From: Streptomyces viridochromogenes
GTDB lineage: Bacteria; Actinomycetota; Actinomycetes; Streptomycetales; Streptomycetaceae
Assembly: GCF_001270495.1 (NCBI RefSeq)
Contig: NZ_LGUR01000247.1
Location: forward strand, 1 to 40,735
DNA: 40,735 nt
Direction of reading: 5' to 3'
The notes under the pieces are model-generated. The model was not told the DNA's origin, did no database searches, and saw only the letters and a program-made list of their open reading frames with translations. Shown here in pieces: positions 22,759 through 31,063 of this stretch; positions within the stretch are counted from its first letter, which is position 1, and each line of letters opens with the position of its first letter. Both the position numbers and the translations under genes were made by a program.

Positions 22759-23139
22759 TCAGGCGGCGACCACGTCCACCGCCTCGGAAGGCGCCTTGAT
22801 GGTCACCCGTTCCGGTGGCACACCGGTCACCGACACGGAACCCAGCATCGGACGGACCGACGCCGGTACGGGCTCGCTGGGGGTGGCAGCAGCGGACTGG
22901 GCCAGCTCCGCGAGGGCGAGCTCGTCGCTCACTTCCCGCATGAGCTCGGACATCCGTACGTCCAGCGCGTCGCAGATCGCGGCGAGCAGCTCGGAGGAAG
23001 CCTCCTTCTGCCCCCGCTCCACCTCGGAGAGATAGCCGAGTGAGACTCGGGCGGACGAGGAGACTTCGCGCAGAGTACGGCCCTGGCGCTGGCGCTGCCG
23101 ACGCAGCACGTCACCCAGTAGGCGACGGAGCAGAATCAT
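22759..23139 (-). CDS. clgR: ClgR-type XRE regulator of Clp protease genes
   Basis: 126 residues from ATG 23139, with GAGGGAG seven bases upstream. An XRE helix-turn-helix occupies residues 1-70 ([40 protein letters not shown]). The C-terminal half is short, with [20 protein letters not shown], and ends in VDVVAA; an Ala-Ala end is consistent with ClgR being itself a ClpP substrate. In actinobacteria ClgR activates clpP and related genes in protein-quality stress. Location beside cinA, pgsA and ftsK matches the M. tuberculosis order (Rv2745c). The 109-base gap to cinA likely holds its promoter. Confidence 0.85.
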   Translation of the reverse strand: MILLRRLLGDVLRRQRQRQGRTLREVSSSARVSLGYLSEVERGQKEASSELLAAICDALDVRMSELMREVSDELALAELAQSAAATPSEPVPASVRPMLGSVSVTGVPPERVTIKAPSEAVDVVAA

Positions 23140-23248
23140 CGGTGGCTCCCTCCTCGGACCGCGTAGCCGCATCCTTCACGCCCCACCGTACCGCCTTGCG
23201 CCGCGGCCGTGCGGGGAGCGATGTCGTGTTCACTCAGGGCTGCAAACA

Positions 23249-23794
23249 TCAAAACCCCCCGTTCCGTTCCGTATCCTGTGCCCGCTCATTCCCACTGTGT
23301 TCGCTCGCAAGCTCCGTCAGAAGCAGTGCGAGTACGCTCCGTACACTCTCCATACGAATTTCCGCGCGGTCGCCGTTCAACCGCAGGGCCTCTACTTTTC
23401 CGCCACCGGCAGAACCGGAACCGGGACCGGCGGGTCCGTCCACGGCCACGAAGACGGTCCCCACGGGCTGTCCATCCTGCTCCTCGGGCCCCGCGACGCC
23501 GGTCGTGGCGATGCCCCAGTCGGCTCCCAGCGCCTTCCGTACGCCGGCCGCCATCTGGCCCGCTACCTGCGGATTCACCGCTCCGTGCTGGGCCAGCAAG
23601 GTGGCGTCCACGCCGAGCAGCTCATGCTTCAGCTCGGTGGCGTAGGCGGTCACCGAACCCCGGAAGGCCTTGGAGGCCCCGGGGGCGGCTGTGATTTCCG
23701 CCGCAACCAGTCCACCGGTCAGTGACTCGGCGACAGCGACCGTCTCGCCCTTCACTGCGAGTAGTCGTACCACCTCGGCGGCCGGGGAACTCAC
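23249..23794 (-). CDS. cinA: CinA-family nicotinamide-nucleotide amidohydrolase (PncC-type)
   Basis: 181 residues from GTG 23794. This is the stand-alone C-terminal CinA domain, which deamidates nicotinamide mononucleotide in pyridine-nucleotide recycling. The signature AVAESLTGGLVAAEIT is at residues about 20-35, with SVTAYATELKHELLGV and GIATTGVAGPEEQDGQPVGTVFVAV following. The N-terminal ADP-ribose pyrophosphatase domain of full CinA is absent, as usual in actinobacteria. GTG overlaps the pgsA stop (GTGA), so translation is coupled. An Asn/Glu/Asp-rich C-terminal tail of 20 residues is probably flexible. Confidence 0.9.
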   Translation of the reverse strand: MSSPAAEVVRLLAVKGETVAVAESLTGGLVAAEITAAPGASKAFRGSVTAYATELKHELLGVDATLLAQHGAVNPQVAGQMAAGVRKALGADWGIATTGVAGPEEQDGQPVGTVFVAVDGPAGPGSGSAGGGKVEALRLNGDRAEIRMESVRSVLALLLTELASEHSGNERAQDTERNGGF

Positions 23795-24555
23795 GCTTCC
23801 GTCTCCTCCAACGCGGCCTCACGCTCGGCGATTCCCTGCCTGCGCAGCACAATGGCCTGTCTCACATAGTCGAGCCCGGTCGCCACGGTCAGGACGACCG
23901 CCGCGGCCATCACCCACCACCGCAGAGTGGCCAGCCACCCCGTCAGCGCCAGGATGTACATCCCGACGGCCACGCCCTGCGTGAGGGTCTTGAGCTTGCC
24001 GCCCCGGCTCGCCGGAATCACGCCGTACCGGATGACGATGAAACGCAGCAGCGTGACGCCGAGTTCCCGGCCGAGGATGACACCCGTCACCCACCACGGC
24101 AGATCACCGAGGGCCGACAGACAGATCAGCGCCGCCCCCATGATCGCCTTGTCGGCGATGGGGTCGGCGATCTTCCCGAAGTCGGTGACGAGGTCGTACG
24201 TCCGTGCCAGGTGGCCGTCGAACAGGTCGGTGATCATGGCGATGGCGAAGGCCGCCCAGGCCAGGGAGCGCCAGGCCGGGTCGTAACCGCCGTCGGCCAG
24301 CATCAGCGCGACGAACGCGGGCACCAGGACCAGGCGGAGCATGGTCAGGAGGTTGGCGATGTTCCAGACGCTGGCCTGGTTGACGGCCGCGGCCGCGATC
24401 TTCCCGCCGCGCGCGGACTTGGCACCGCCCGCGACACCCGGTTCGGCGCCGCCCGCCTTCGATCCGGCGGCCTTGGACGAACCCACGGCGCTCGCCTTGC
24501 CCGCCGCACCCGCCGGGGAGGAGCCACCCGCGGCGGACGCCGGAACTCCGGTCAT
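23791..24555 (-). CDS. pgsA: CDP-diacylglycerol-glycerol-3-phosphate 3-phosphatidyltransferase
   Basis: 254 residues from ATG 24555. Membrane enzyme making phosphatidylglycerol phosphate, the step toward phosphatidylglycerol and cardiolipin. The CDP-alcohol phosphotransferase motif is complete: Asp110 and Asp113 (DLFDGHLAR), Asp131 and Asp135 (DPIAD). Four to six membrane helices are seen. The first 60 residues are an Ala/Gly/Ser/Lys-rich, unstructured extension not needed by the family. It overlaps rimO by four bases (ATGA) and cinA by four bases (GTGA): a tightly coupled rimO-pgsA-cinA unit. Actinobacteria can hold several PgsA-like paralogues, so the exact product is slightly uncertain. 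Confidence 0.88.
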   Translation of the reverse strand: MTGVPASAAGGSSPAGAAGKASAVGSSKAAGSKAGGAEPGVAGGAKSARGGKIAAAAVNQASVWNIANLLTMLRLVLVPAFVALMLADGGYDPAWRSLAWAAFAIAMITDLFDGHLARTYDLVTDFGKIADPIADKAIMGAALICLSALGDLPWWVTGVILGRELGVTLLRFIVIRYGVIPASRGGKLKTLTQGVAVGMYILALTGWLATLRWWVMAAAVVLTVATGLDYVRQAIVLRRQGIAEREAALEETEA

Positions 24556-26033
24556 CTGCCCGCCTCCTCACTACACGCGAGCATGCCCTGAAGCGGCTCG
24601 GCCACCAGGTCGACACCTTCCGTGCCGACCACCTTTGCCTCGACCATACGACCGATGCTCAGCCCTTCGCCGCTTGTGAGCAGCACCTGGCCGTCCGTCT
24701 CCGGCGCCTGGTGCGCCCCACGGCCGTACGCGCCCTCCGTCGAGTCCTCGGCGTCCACCGCCTCGACGAGCACGTGCACGGTCTCCCCGAGGCGCTCCTC
24801 GGCCCGCTGCGAGACGAGTTCCTCGGCCAGCCGGGAGACACGGGCCAGCCGTTCGGCGACGACGTCCTCGTCGAGCTTGTTGTCGTACGTCGCGGCCTCC
24901 GTACCGTCCTCGTCTGAGTACCCGAAGACGCCGATGGCATCCAGGCGCGCGCCGTTCAGGAACCGCTCCAGCTCGGCCAGGTCGGCCTCGGTCTCGCCGG
25001 GGAAGCCCACGATGAAGTTGGACCGCACACCGGCCTCGGGGGCCTTGCTGCGGATCGTGTCGAGCAGTTCCAGGAAGCGGTCGGTGTCGCCGAAGCGGCG
25101 CATGGCGCGCAGCACGTCGGGCGCGGAGTGCTGGAAGGACAGGTCGAAGTAGGGGGCGATCTTCGGCGTGGAGGTCAGCACGTCGATGAGGCCGGGCCGC
25201 ATCTCGGCCGGCTGCAGATAGCTGACGCGGACCCGCTCGAGGCCGTCGACCTCGGCGAGCTCGGGCAGCAGGGACTCCAGCAGGCGGATGTCGCCCAGGT
25301 CCTTGCCGTACGACGTGTTGTTCTCGGAGACCAGCATGATCTCCTTGACGCCCTGCTCGGCGAGCCACCGCGTCTCGTTCAGCACGTCGCTCGGGCGGCG
25401 CGAGATGAAGGAGCCGCGGAAGGACGGGATGGCGCAGAAGGAGCAGCGCCGGTCGCAGCCGGAGGCGAGCTTCACCGAGGCGACCGGGGCGCCGTCCAGG
25501 CGGCGACGCAGGGGCGCGCGGGGGCCGGAAGCCGGAGCGAGCCCTTCCGGAAGATCCACGGGCGCGTGCCCGGGCAGCGCGACACCGGCCGCCGACTCCT
25601 GGCGCTCGGCCGGGCTGATCGGCAGCAGCTTGCGCCGGTCGCGCGGGGTGTGGGCGGCGTGGATGCCGCCGTTCAGGATGGTCTGGAGTCGGTCCGAGAT
25701 GTTCGCGTAGTCGTCGAAGCCGAGCACGCCGTCGGCCTCGGGGAGGGCCTCGGCGAGTTCCTTGCCGTACCGCTCGGCCATGCAGCCCACCGCCACGACG
25801 GCCTGGGTTCTTCCATGCCCCTTGAGGTCGTTGGCCTCCAGGAGGGCGTCGACGGAGTCCTTCTTGGCGGCGTCGACGAAGCCACATGTGTTGACGACGG
25901 CGACGTCCGCGTCCCCGGCGTCCTCCACGAGATCCCAGCCGTCCGCCTCCAAACGGCCTGCGAGCTCCTCCGAGTCCACCTCGTTACGGGCGCAGCCGAG
26001 AGTGACAAGTGCGACGGTACGGCGTTCAGGCAT
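24552..26033 (-). CDS. rimO: Ribosomal protein S12 methylthiotransferase RimO
   Basis: 493 residues from ATG 26033. A radical-SAM enzyme that adds a methylthio group to the conserved Asp of ribosomal protein S12. Both iron-sulfur clusters are supported: N-terminal Cys14, Cys50 and Cys84 (TLGCARN, NTCGF, VGCMAE) and the radical-SAM CxxxCxxC at Cys193, Cys197 and Cys200 (GCDRRCSFC). The C-terminal TRAM domain follows ([15 protein letters not shown] ... [16 protein letters not shown]). A proline-rich stretch of about 40 residues (145-185) separates the first two domains. An upstream ATG would add eight residues and is less likely. It is coupled to pgsA. Confidence 0.93.
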   Translation of the reverse strand: MPERRTVALVTLGCARNEVDSEELAGRLEADGWDLVEDAGDADVAVVNTCGFVDAAKKDSVDALLEANDLKGHGRTQAVVAVGCMAERYGKELAEALPEADGVLGFDDYANISDRLQTILNGGIHAAHTPRDRRKLLPISPAERQESAAGVALPGHAPVDLPEGLAPASGPRAPLRRRLDGAPVASVKLASGCDRRCSFCAIPSFRGSFISRRPSDVLNETRWLAEQGVKEIMLVSENNTSYGKDLGDIRLLESLLPELAEVDGLERVRVSYLQPAEMRPGLIDVLTSTPKIAPYFDLSFQHSAPDVLRAMRRFGDTDRFLELLDTIRSKAPEAGVRSNFIVGFPGETEADLAELERFLNGARLDAIGVFGYSDEDGTEAATYDNKLDEDVVAERLARVSRLAEELVSQRAEERLGETVHVLVEAVDAEDSTEGAYGRGAHQAPETDGQVLLTSGEGLSIGRMVEAKVVGTEGVDLVAEPLQGMLACSEEAGR

Positions 26034-26118
26034 GGGCTCAAGACTACTTCGTCTCACTGACAGCCCACGTCGACGGGGTCAGGGCCGACCCCGCCCGTGC
26101 TCGACCCTTCAGCCGGGC

Positions 26119-26949
26119 TTATCCGGCCTGCGGGTCGCCCTTCGTGTACGTGAGGCGCTCCACCGCGCCCGGCTGCCAGTCGTCCTCGATCTTCTTGCCG
26201 TTGACGTACAGGTCGATCGCACCCGCGTCACCGAGGACGAGGTTGATCTTCTCGCTGTCCTGGAAGGTCTTGGAGTCGCCCTGCTTGAGCAGGTCGTCGA
26301 AGAGCAGCCGACCGTTGTGGTCCTTGACCCCGACCCAGCTCCTGCCGTCGACGGCGGTCACCTGGACGGTCACCTTGTCCTGCGGGACGGCGGCGATGGC
26401 GCTGTCCGACGGCTTCGGGTCCTTGGGCTTGTCGGTCTTCGGGGTGGGCGTGGTCTTGTCAGCTGTCGGCGTCGAGCCACCTTCGGCGACCGACGACTTC
26501 CCACCCTCGTCCTCGCCCTTGAACGCGGTGAACCCGACGAACCCGACCACGGCGACGATCGCGGCGACCATGGCCGCGGTCCAGTTGGGCCCGCGCCGCT
26601 CGGGGCGGATGCGCTCCGCCTCGAACAGGGGGGCCGCCGGGGTCGGCGCCGGTCGTCCGCCGTGCGAGTCGTCGTACTGGGCGAGCAGCGGGGCGGGATC
26701 GAGGTGGACGGCTTTGGCCAGGGTCCGAATGTGGCCACGGGCGTACACGTCGCCGCCGCAGGCGGCGAAGTTGTCGTCCTCGATGGCATGCACGATGGCG
26801 ATGCGGACCCGGGTGGCGTTACTGACGTCGTCGACGGTCAGCCCTGCGTCGATGCGCGCCTGCTGGAGGGCACGGCCGATCGAGGGGCGGGCTTCCTCGG
26901 ACACGTCTTCGAACGGACGCTCGTCTTCAGGGGAGTTGCCGATGGACAC
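26119..26949 (-). CDS. RodZ-like helix-turn-helix membrane protein (DUF4115)
   Basis: 276 residues from GTG 26949. A cytoplasmic XRE-like helix-turn-helix (IGRALQQARIDAGLTVDDVS ... VYARGHIRTLAKAV, residues about 22-92), a linker, one membrane helix (WTAAMVAAIVAVVGFVGFTAF, about 122-142), a Thr/Pro/Lys-rich periplasmic linker, and a C-terminal DUF4115 beta domain (VTVQVTAVDGRSWVGVKD onward). This is the RodZ architecture; RodZ links MreB to the cell-wall machinery. In Streptomyces a role in growth or sporulation septation is inferred from the fold and from the position between ftsK and rimO. The last residues (DPQAG) end 85 bases before rimO. Confidence 0.85.
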   Translation of the reverse strand: MSIGNSPEDERPFEDVSEEARPSIGRALQQARIDAGLTVDDVSNATRVRIAIVHAIEDDNFAACGGDVYARGHIRTLAKAVHLDPAPLLAQYDDSHGGRPAPTPAAPLFEAERIRPERRGPNWTAAMVAAIVAVVGFVGFTAFKGEDEGGKSSVAEGGSTPTADKTTPTPKTDKPKDPKPSDSAIAAVPQDKVTVQVTAVDGRSWVGVKDHNGRLLFDDLLKQGDSKTFQDSEKINLVLGDAGAIDLYVNGKKIEDDWQPGAVERLTYTKGDPQAG

Positions 26950-26992
26950 GGGGGCGCCTTTCGAGCGTTTAAGCCACCTGTGCTGGAGGTTC

Positions 26993-27023
26993 AGTCTAGG
27001 GGGGGTACGAAAGGGTGGGGCAA
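26993..27023 (-). promoter_or_regulatory. Candidate promoter for the rodZ-like gene
   Basis: On the minus strand TTGCCC (27023-27018) and TAGACT (26998-26993) are separated by 19 bases, 44 bases before the GTG start. It is a reasonable housekeeping-type match with a spacer at the long limit. The rest of 26950-27229 shows nothing else. Confidence 0.4.
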
Positions 27024-27229
27024 CCGGGCGGTAGGACTTTGTACGCCATCGGAATGGCCGGACACGCCGATGACGGACTACGAGATTCTCGCGCTTCCCT
27101 CAACTTGACGTACGCCGAAGGGGAACGGTTGCTCAATGATCCCTTACGGGTGAGTCACGATCGGACATCGACTCATCACCCACCCGTCCGCGAGGCGACC
27201 ACTGCGTCCGTTTCCACCCCGGACTCCCT

Positions 27230-29974
27230 TTAAGCCTCCCCGCGGATCACGGCGAGCACGCCGTCCAGCTCGTCAGGTTTCACAAGAACGTCACGAGCCT
27301 TGGAGCCCTCGCTCGGTCCGACGATGCCCCGCGACTCCATGAGGTCCATCAGCCGCCCTGCCTTCGCGAACCCGACCCGCAGCTTGCGCTGGAGCATGGA
27401 CGTCGACCCGAACTGCGTGGAGACGACCAGCTCGGCCGCCTGGCACAGCAGATCGAGATCGTCGCCGATCTCCTCGTCGATCTCCTTCTTCTGCTTGGTG
27501 CCCACGGTGACGTCGTCCCGGAAGACGGGCGCCATCTGGTCCTTGCAGTGCTGGACGACCGCCGCGACCTCGTCCTCGGTCACGAACGCGCCCTGCATGC
27601 GCGTGGGCTTGTTGGCACCCATCGGCAAGAACAGACCGTCGCCCTTGCCGATCAGCTTCTCGGCGCCGGGCTGGTCGAGGATGACGCGCGAGTCCGCGAG
27701 CGACGACGTGGCGAAGGCGAGCCGTGAGGGCACGTTCGCCTTGATGAGCCCGGTGACGACGTCGACCGACGGCCGCTGCGTGGCGAGCACCAGGTGGATA
27801 CCGGCCGCGCGCGCGAGCTGCGTGATGCGCACGATCGCGTCCTCGACGTCACGCGGGGCGACCATCATCAGGTCGGCGAGCTCGTCGACGATCACCAGCA
27901 GGTACGGGTACGGCTGGAGCTCGCGCTCACTGCCCTCCGGCGCCTTCACCTTGCCGTTGCGCACGGCTTCGTTGAAGTCGTCGATGTGCCGGTATCCGTA
28001 CGCCGCCAGGTCGTCGTACCGAAGATCCATCTCCCGTACGACCCACTGGAGCGCCTCCGCGGCCCGCTTCGGGTTGGTGATGATCGGCGTGATCAGGTGC
28101 GGGATGCCCTCGTAGGCGGTGAGCTCGACGCGCTTGGGGTCGACCAGCACCATGCGGACGTCCTCCGGGGTCGCCCGCATCATGACCGAAGTGATCAAGC
28201 AGTTAATGCACGACGACTTACCGGAACCGGTCGCACCGGCAACCAGCACATGCGGCATCTTCGCGATGTTGGCCATCACGTAGCCGCCCTCGACGTCCTT
28301 GCCGAGCGCGACCAGCATCGGGTGGTCGTCCTCGGCGGCCGCCGCGAGGCGCAACACGTCACCGAGGTTGACCATCTCGCGGTCGGTGTTGGGGATCTCG
28401 ATGCCGACCGCGGACTTGCCGGGGATCGGGCTGATGATCCGGACGTCCGGGCTGGCGACCGCGTAGGCGATGTTCTTCGTCAGCGCGGTGATCCGCTCGA
28501 CCTTAACGGCGGGCCCGAGCTCGACCTCGTAGCGCGTGACCGTCGGCCCGCGTGTGAAGCCGGTGACGCGGGCGTCGACCTTGAACTCGGTGAAGACGGT
28601 GGTGAGCGACTCCACGATGGCGTCGTTGGCGGCACTGCGCGACTTGCCGGGACCGCCGCGCTCCAGGAGGTCGAGCGACGGGAGCGCGTAGGTGATGTCA
28701 CCGGACAGCTGAAGCTGTTCGGCGCGCGGAGGCAGGTCGCGGATCTGGTCGGGCGCGGCCTTGGTGAGGTCCGGGACCTCGGACTTGGTCAGGTCCGCCG
28801 GCTCGGACTTGGGGAGCTTCTCCTGCTTGGGCCGCGCGGCCGGGACCGGCGTCGGCACCGGGGTGGTCTCCGCGCGGTCGCCCACGCTCACGCCCTGGGT
28901 GAGGTCGGCGACGATCGGCGAGGGCGGCATTCCGTGCAGGACGGCTCCGTCGAGCGCGGCTGCGGCGGCCGCCGCGACGTCCACAGCGTCCATGGGACGG
29001 TTCATCTCGGGCTGCGGCACCGCGGAGCGCCTCGGGCGGCCGCGACGCCGCGAGAGGGCCTCCTGCTCGGCGCTGTCGGGGTCGTACGCCTCCGGGGCCG
29101 GACGCCGCTTACGTCCGCGTGCCGAGGGCAGCGCCTCGCGCCACTGATCGTCGTAGCGCTGGTCGTCCTCGGTGAAGTCGTCCTCGTCCTCATCCGGGTC
29201 GGGCAGGATGCCGAGCTTGATGCCCAGCAGCCGCAGCCGCTGCGGAATGGCGTTGACCGGGGTGGCCGTGACGACCAGCAGACCGAAGATCGTCAGCAGC
29301 ACGAGCAGCGGTACGGCGAGGACCTCGCCCATGGTGTACGTCAGCGGAGTCGCCGCGCCCCAGCCGATGAGGCCGCCCGCGTCCCTTATGGCCTGCATGC
29401 CGTCGCTGCGGGCGGGCGAGCCGACGGCGACGTGGACCTGGCCGAGCACGCCGATGACGAGCGCGGACAGGCCGATGACGATTCGGCCGTTGGCCTCGGG
29501 CTTCTCGGGGTGCCGTATGAACCGTACGCCGATGACGGCGAGCAGTATCGGCACGAGCAGGTCGAGCCGGCCGAAGGCGCCGGTGACGATGATCTCCACG
29601 AGGTCGCCGACGGGACCGCGCAGATTGGACCAGGTCCCGGCGGCGACGATCAGTGCGAGCCCGAGGAGCAGGAGCGCGATGCCGTCCTTGCGATGGGCCG
29701 GGTCGAGATTCTTCGCGCCCTGCCCTATGCCGCGGAACACGGCACCGACCGCGTGCGCCAGCCCGAGCCAGACGGCACGCACGAGCCGGTAGATGCCCCC
29801 GGTGGGGTTGGGCGCCGGCTTGGGCGCGGGCGCGGCTTTCTTCGCCGCGGCCTTCTTGGCCGGCGCCTTCTTCGCGGGGGCTTTCTTGGCAGCGGCCTTC
29901 TTCGCCGGGGCCTTCGCGGAAGCGGCCGCCTTCTTCGCGGGCGGCTTCTTGGCTGCGGAGGGACGTGAGGCCAT
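27230..29974 (-). CDS. ftsK: DNA translocase FtsK
   Basis: 914 residues from ATG 29974. Hexameric ATP-driven pump that moves chromosomes through closing septa, in Streptomyces mainly during sporulation. Order of parts: a Lys/Ala/Pro-rich N-terminus (residues 1-55, repeated AKKA/APAKKA units); four membrane helices (about 75-230); an acidic and low-complexity linker; the motor domain with Walker A GATGSGKSS (about 578-586) and Walker B LLVIVDELADLMM (about 695-707); the gamma winged helix that reads polar DNA motifs (LCQAAELVVSTQFGSTSMLQRKLRVGFAKAGRLMDLME, about 840-880). It ends with a variable tail. Neighbouring rimO and osaB keep the Streptomyces order. Confidence 0.94.
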   Translation of the reverse strand: MASRPSAAKKPPAKKAAASAKAPAKKAAAKKAPAKKAPAKKAAAKKAAPAPKPAPNPTGGIYRLVRAVWLGLAHAVGAVFRGIGQGAKNLDPAHRKDGIALLLLGLALIVAAGTWSNLRGPVGDLVEIIVTGAFGRLDLLVPILLAVIGVRFIRHPEKPEANGRIVIGLSALVIGVLGQVHVAVGSPARSDGMQAIRDAGGLIGWGAATPLTYTMGEVLAVPLLVLLTIFGLLVVTATPVNAIPQRLRLLGIKLGILPDPDEDEDDFTEDDQRYDDQWREALPSARGRKRRPAPEAYDPDSAEQEALSRRRGRPRRSAVPQPEMNRPMDAVDVAAAAAAALDGAVLHGMPPSPIVADLTQGVSVGDRAETTPVPTPVPAARPKQEKLPKSEPADLTKSEVPDLTKAAPDQIRDLPPRAEQLQLSGDITYALPSLDLLERGGPGKSRSAANDAIVESLTTVFTEFKVDARVTGFTRGPTVTRYEVELGPAVKVERITALTKNIAYAVASPDVRIISPIPGKSAVGIEIPNTDREMVNLGDVLRLAAAAEDDHPMLVALGKDVEGGYVMANIAKMPHVLVAGATGSGKSSCINCLITSVMMRATPEDVRMVLVDPKRVELTAYEGIPHLITPIITNPKRAAEALQWVVREMDLRYDDLAAYGYRHIDDFNEAVRNGKVKAPEGSERELQPYPYLLVIVDELADLMMVAPRDVEDAIVRITQLARAAGIHLVLATQRPSVDVVTGLIKANVPSRLAFATSSLADSRVILDQPGAEKLIGKGDGLFLPMGANKPTRMQGAFVTEDEVAAVVQHCKDQMAPVFRDDVTVGTKQKKEIDEEIGDDLDLLCQAAELVVSTQFGSTSMLQRKLRVGFAKAGRLMDLMESRGIVGPSEGSKARDVLVKPDELDGVLAVIRGEA

Positions 29975-30135
29975 GGGTGTGAGGTTACCGGTGGAGAAGA
30001 CAGTGGACACGTGTGCCCACTGCTTCACCCGTTCGTGTCGCCCTTACGGAGGCGGTGAACTGACGCCGGTTCACGGACCGGTCACACGCTGGACGGCTCC
30101 GCGACGGTCGCGCGTCAACGTGCGCGACCGCGTCG

Positions 30136-30816
30136 TCAGTTCTGCGAGGGAACCGACGACGTGCTTCCGGTGCCCGGCTCCAGCGCGTCCAGCGCCCGCC
30201 GCAGTCCCGTGAGTTTGCGTTCGAGATGAGCCGCGGTGGCCACCGCGGCGGCATCCGCCGACTCGTCGTCGAGCTGCTTGGACAGCGCCTCGGCCTGCTC
30301 CTCGACCGCGGCGAGCCGCGCCGACAGCTCGGCCAGCAGTCCCGTCGGCTCCTTCGAGTCGGCACCCGCGGCCTTGCCGCCGCCCTCCAACTGGAGTCGC
30401 AGCAGCGCCGCCTGCTCACGCAGCTGGCAGTTCTTCATGTACAGCTCGACGAAAACCGAGACCTTCGCCCGCAGCACCCACGGGTCGAACGGCTTGGAGA
30501 TGTAGTCCACCGCGCCCGCCGCGTAACCACGGAAGGTGTGATGCGGGCCGTGGTTGATCGCGGTGAGGAAGATGATCGGGATGTCCCGGGTCCGTTCCCG
30601 CCGCTTGATGTGCGCCGCGGTTTCGAAACCGTCCATTCCCGGCATCTGGACGTCCAGCAGAATGACCGCGAAGTCGTCCGTCAGCAGTGCTTTGAGCGCT
30701 TCCTCCCCGGACGATGCCCGCACCAGGGTCTGATCGAGCGCAGAGAGGATCGCCTCCAGCGCCAGCAGATTCTCCGGCCGGTCATCGACCAGGAGGATCT
30801 TGGCCTTCTGCACCAT
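30136..30816 (-). CDS. osaB: Response regulator OsaB
   Basis: 226 residues from ATG 30816; GAGGAGGG six bases ahead fixes this start, although an in-frame ATG lies upstream. A receiver domain fills residues 5-125, with acidic Asp11 and Asp12, phosphoacceptor Asp55 (LLDVQMPGMDG), Thr in FLTA and Lys in YISKPFDP. A long coiled coil follows (LREQAALLRLQLEGG ... LARLAAVEEQAEALSKQLDDE and ERKLTGLRRALDALE) with no DNA-binding domain. This matches S. coelicolor OsaB, which with kinase OsaA is needed for growth and sporulation at high osmolarity (established there). The gene follows osaA on the same strand after 247 bases. Confidence 0.92.
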   Translation of the reverse strand: MVQKAKILLVDDRPENLLALEAILSALDQTLVRASSGEEALKALLTDDFAVILLDVQMPGMDGFETAAHIKRRERTRDIPIIFLTAINHGPHHTFRGYAAGAVDYISKPFDPWVLRAKVSVFVELYMKNCQLREQAALLRLQLEGGGKAAGADSKEPTGLLAELSARLAAVEEQAEALSKQLDDESADAAAVATAAHLERKLTGLRRALDALEPGTGSTSSVPSQN

Positions 30817-31063
30817 GGCCCGCCCTCCTCGCCCCGGCAGTGCACCGGGCTCCGCCCCAGGGGACGACTCCCTTACGCCGCCCGCCCTCGTGCCGGTCAT
30901 GGTAGCCGCACCCCGCCTGTCGCCACACCCTGTCACCGCGATGTCACTGTGCACGTAGCAGAAACGCAGCAGGAGACCAGAAGGTTCCCCGAATCCCGCA
31001 CTTCTACACGGCTTCGAGCACACTGAGTCAGCAACTCCGCGTGAACACTGTCAGCTCCGGTCA

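Noticed and set aside
22568..23035. Plus-strand frame opposite clgR
   Set aside because: Weak codon bias, no ribosome binding site, and its second half is antisense to clgR.
27794..29968. A 724-residue frame antisense to ftsK
   Set aside because: Composition is that of an antisense shadow, while ftsK on the other strand is complete.
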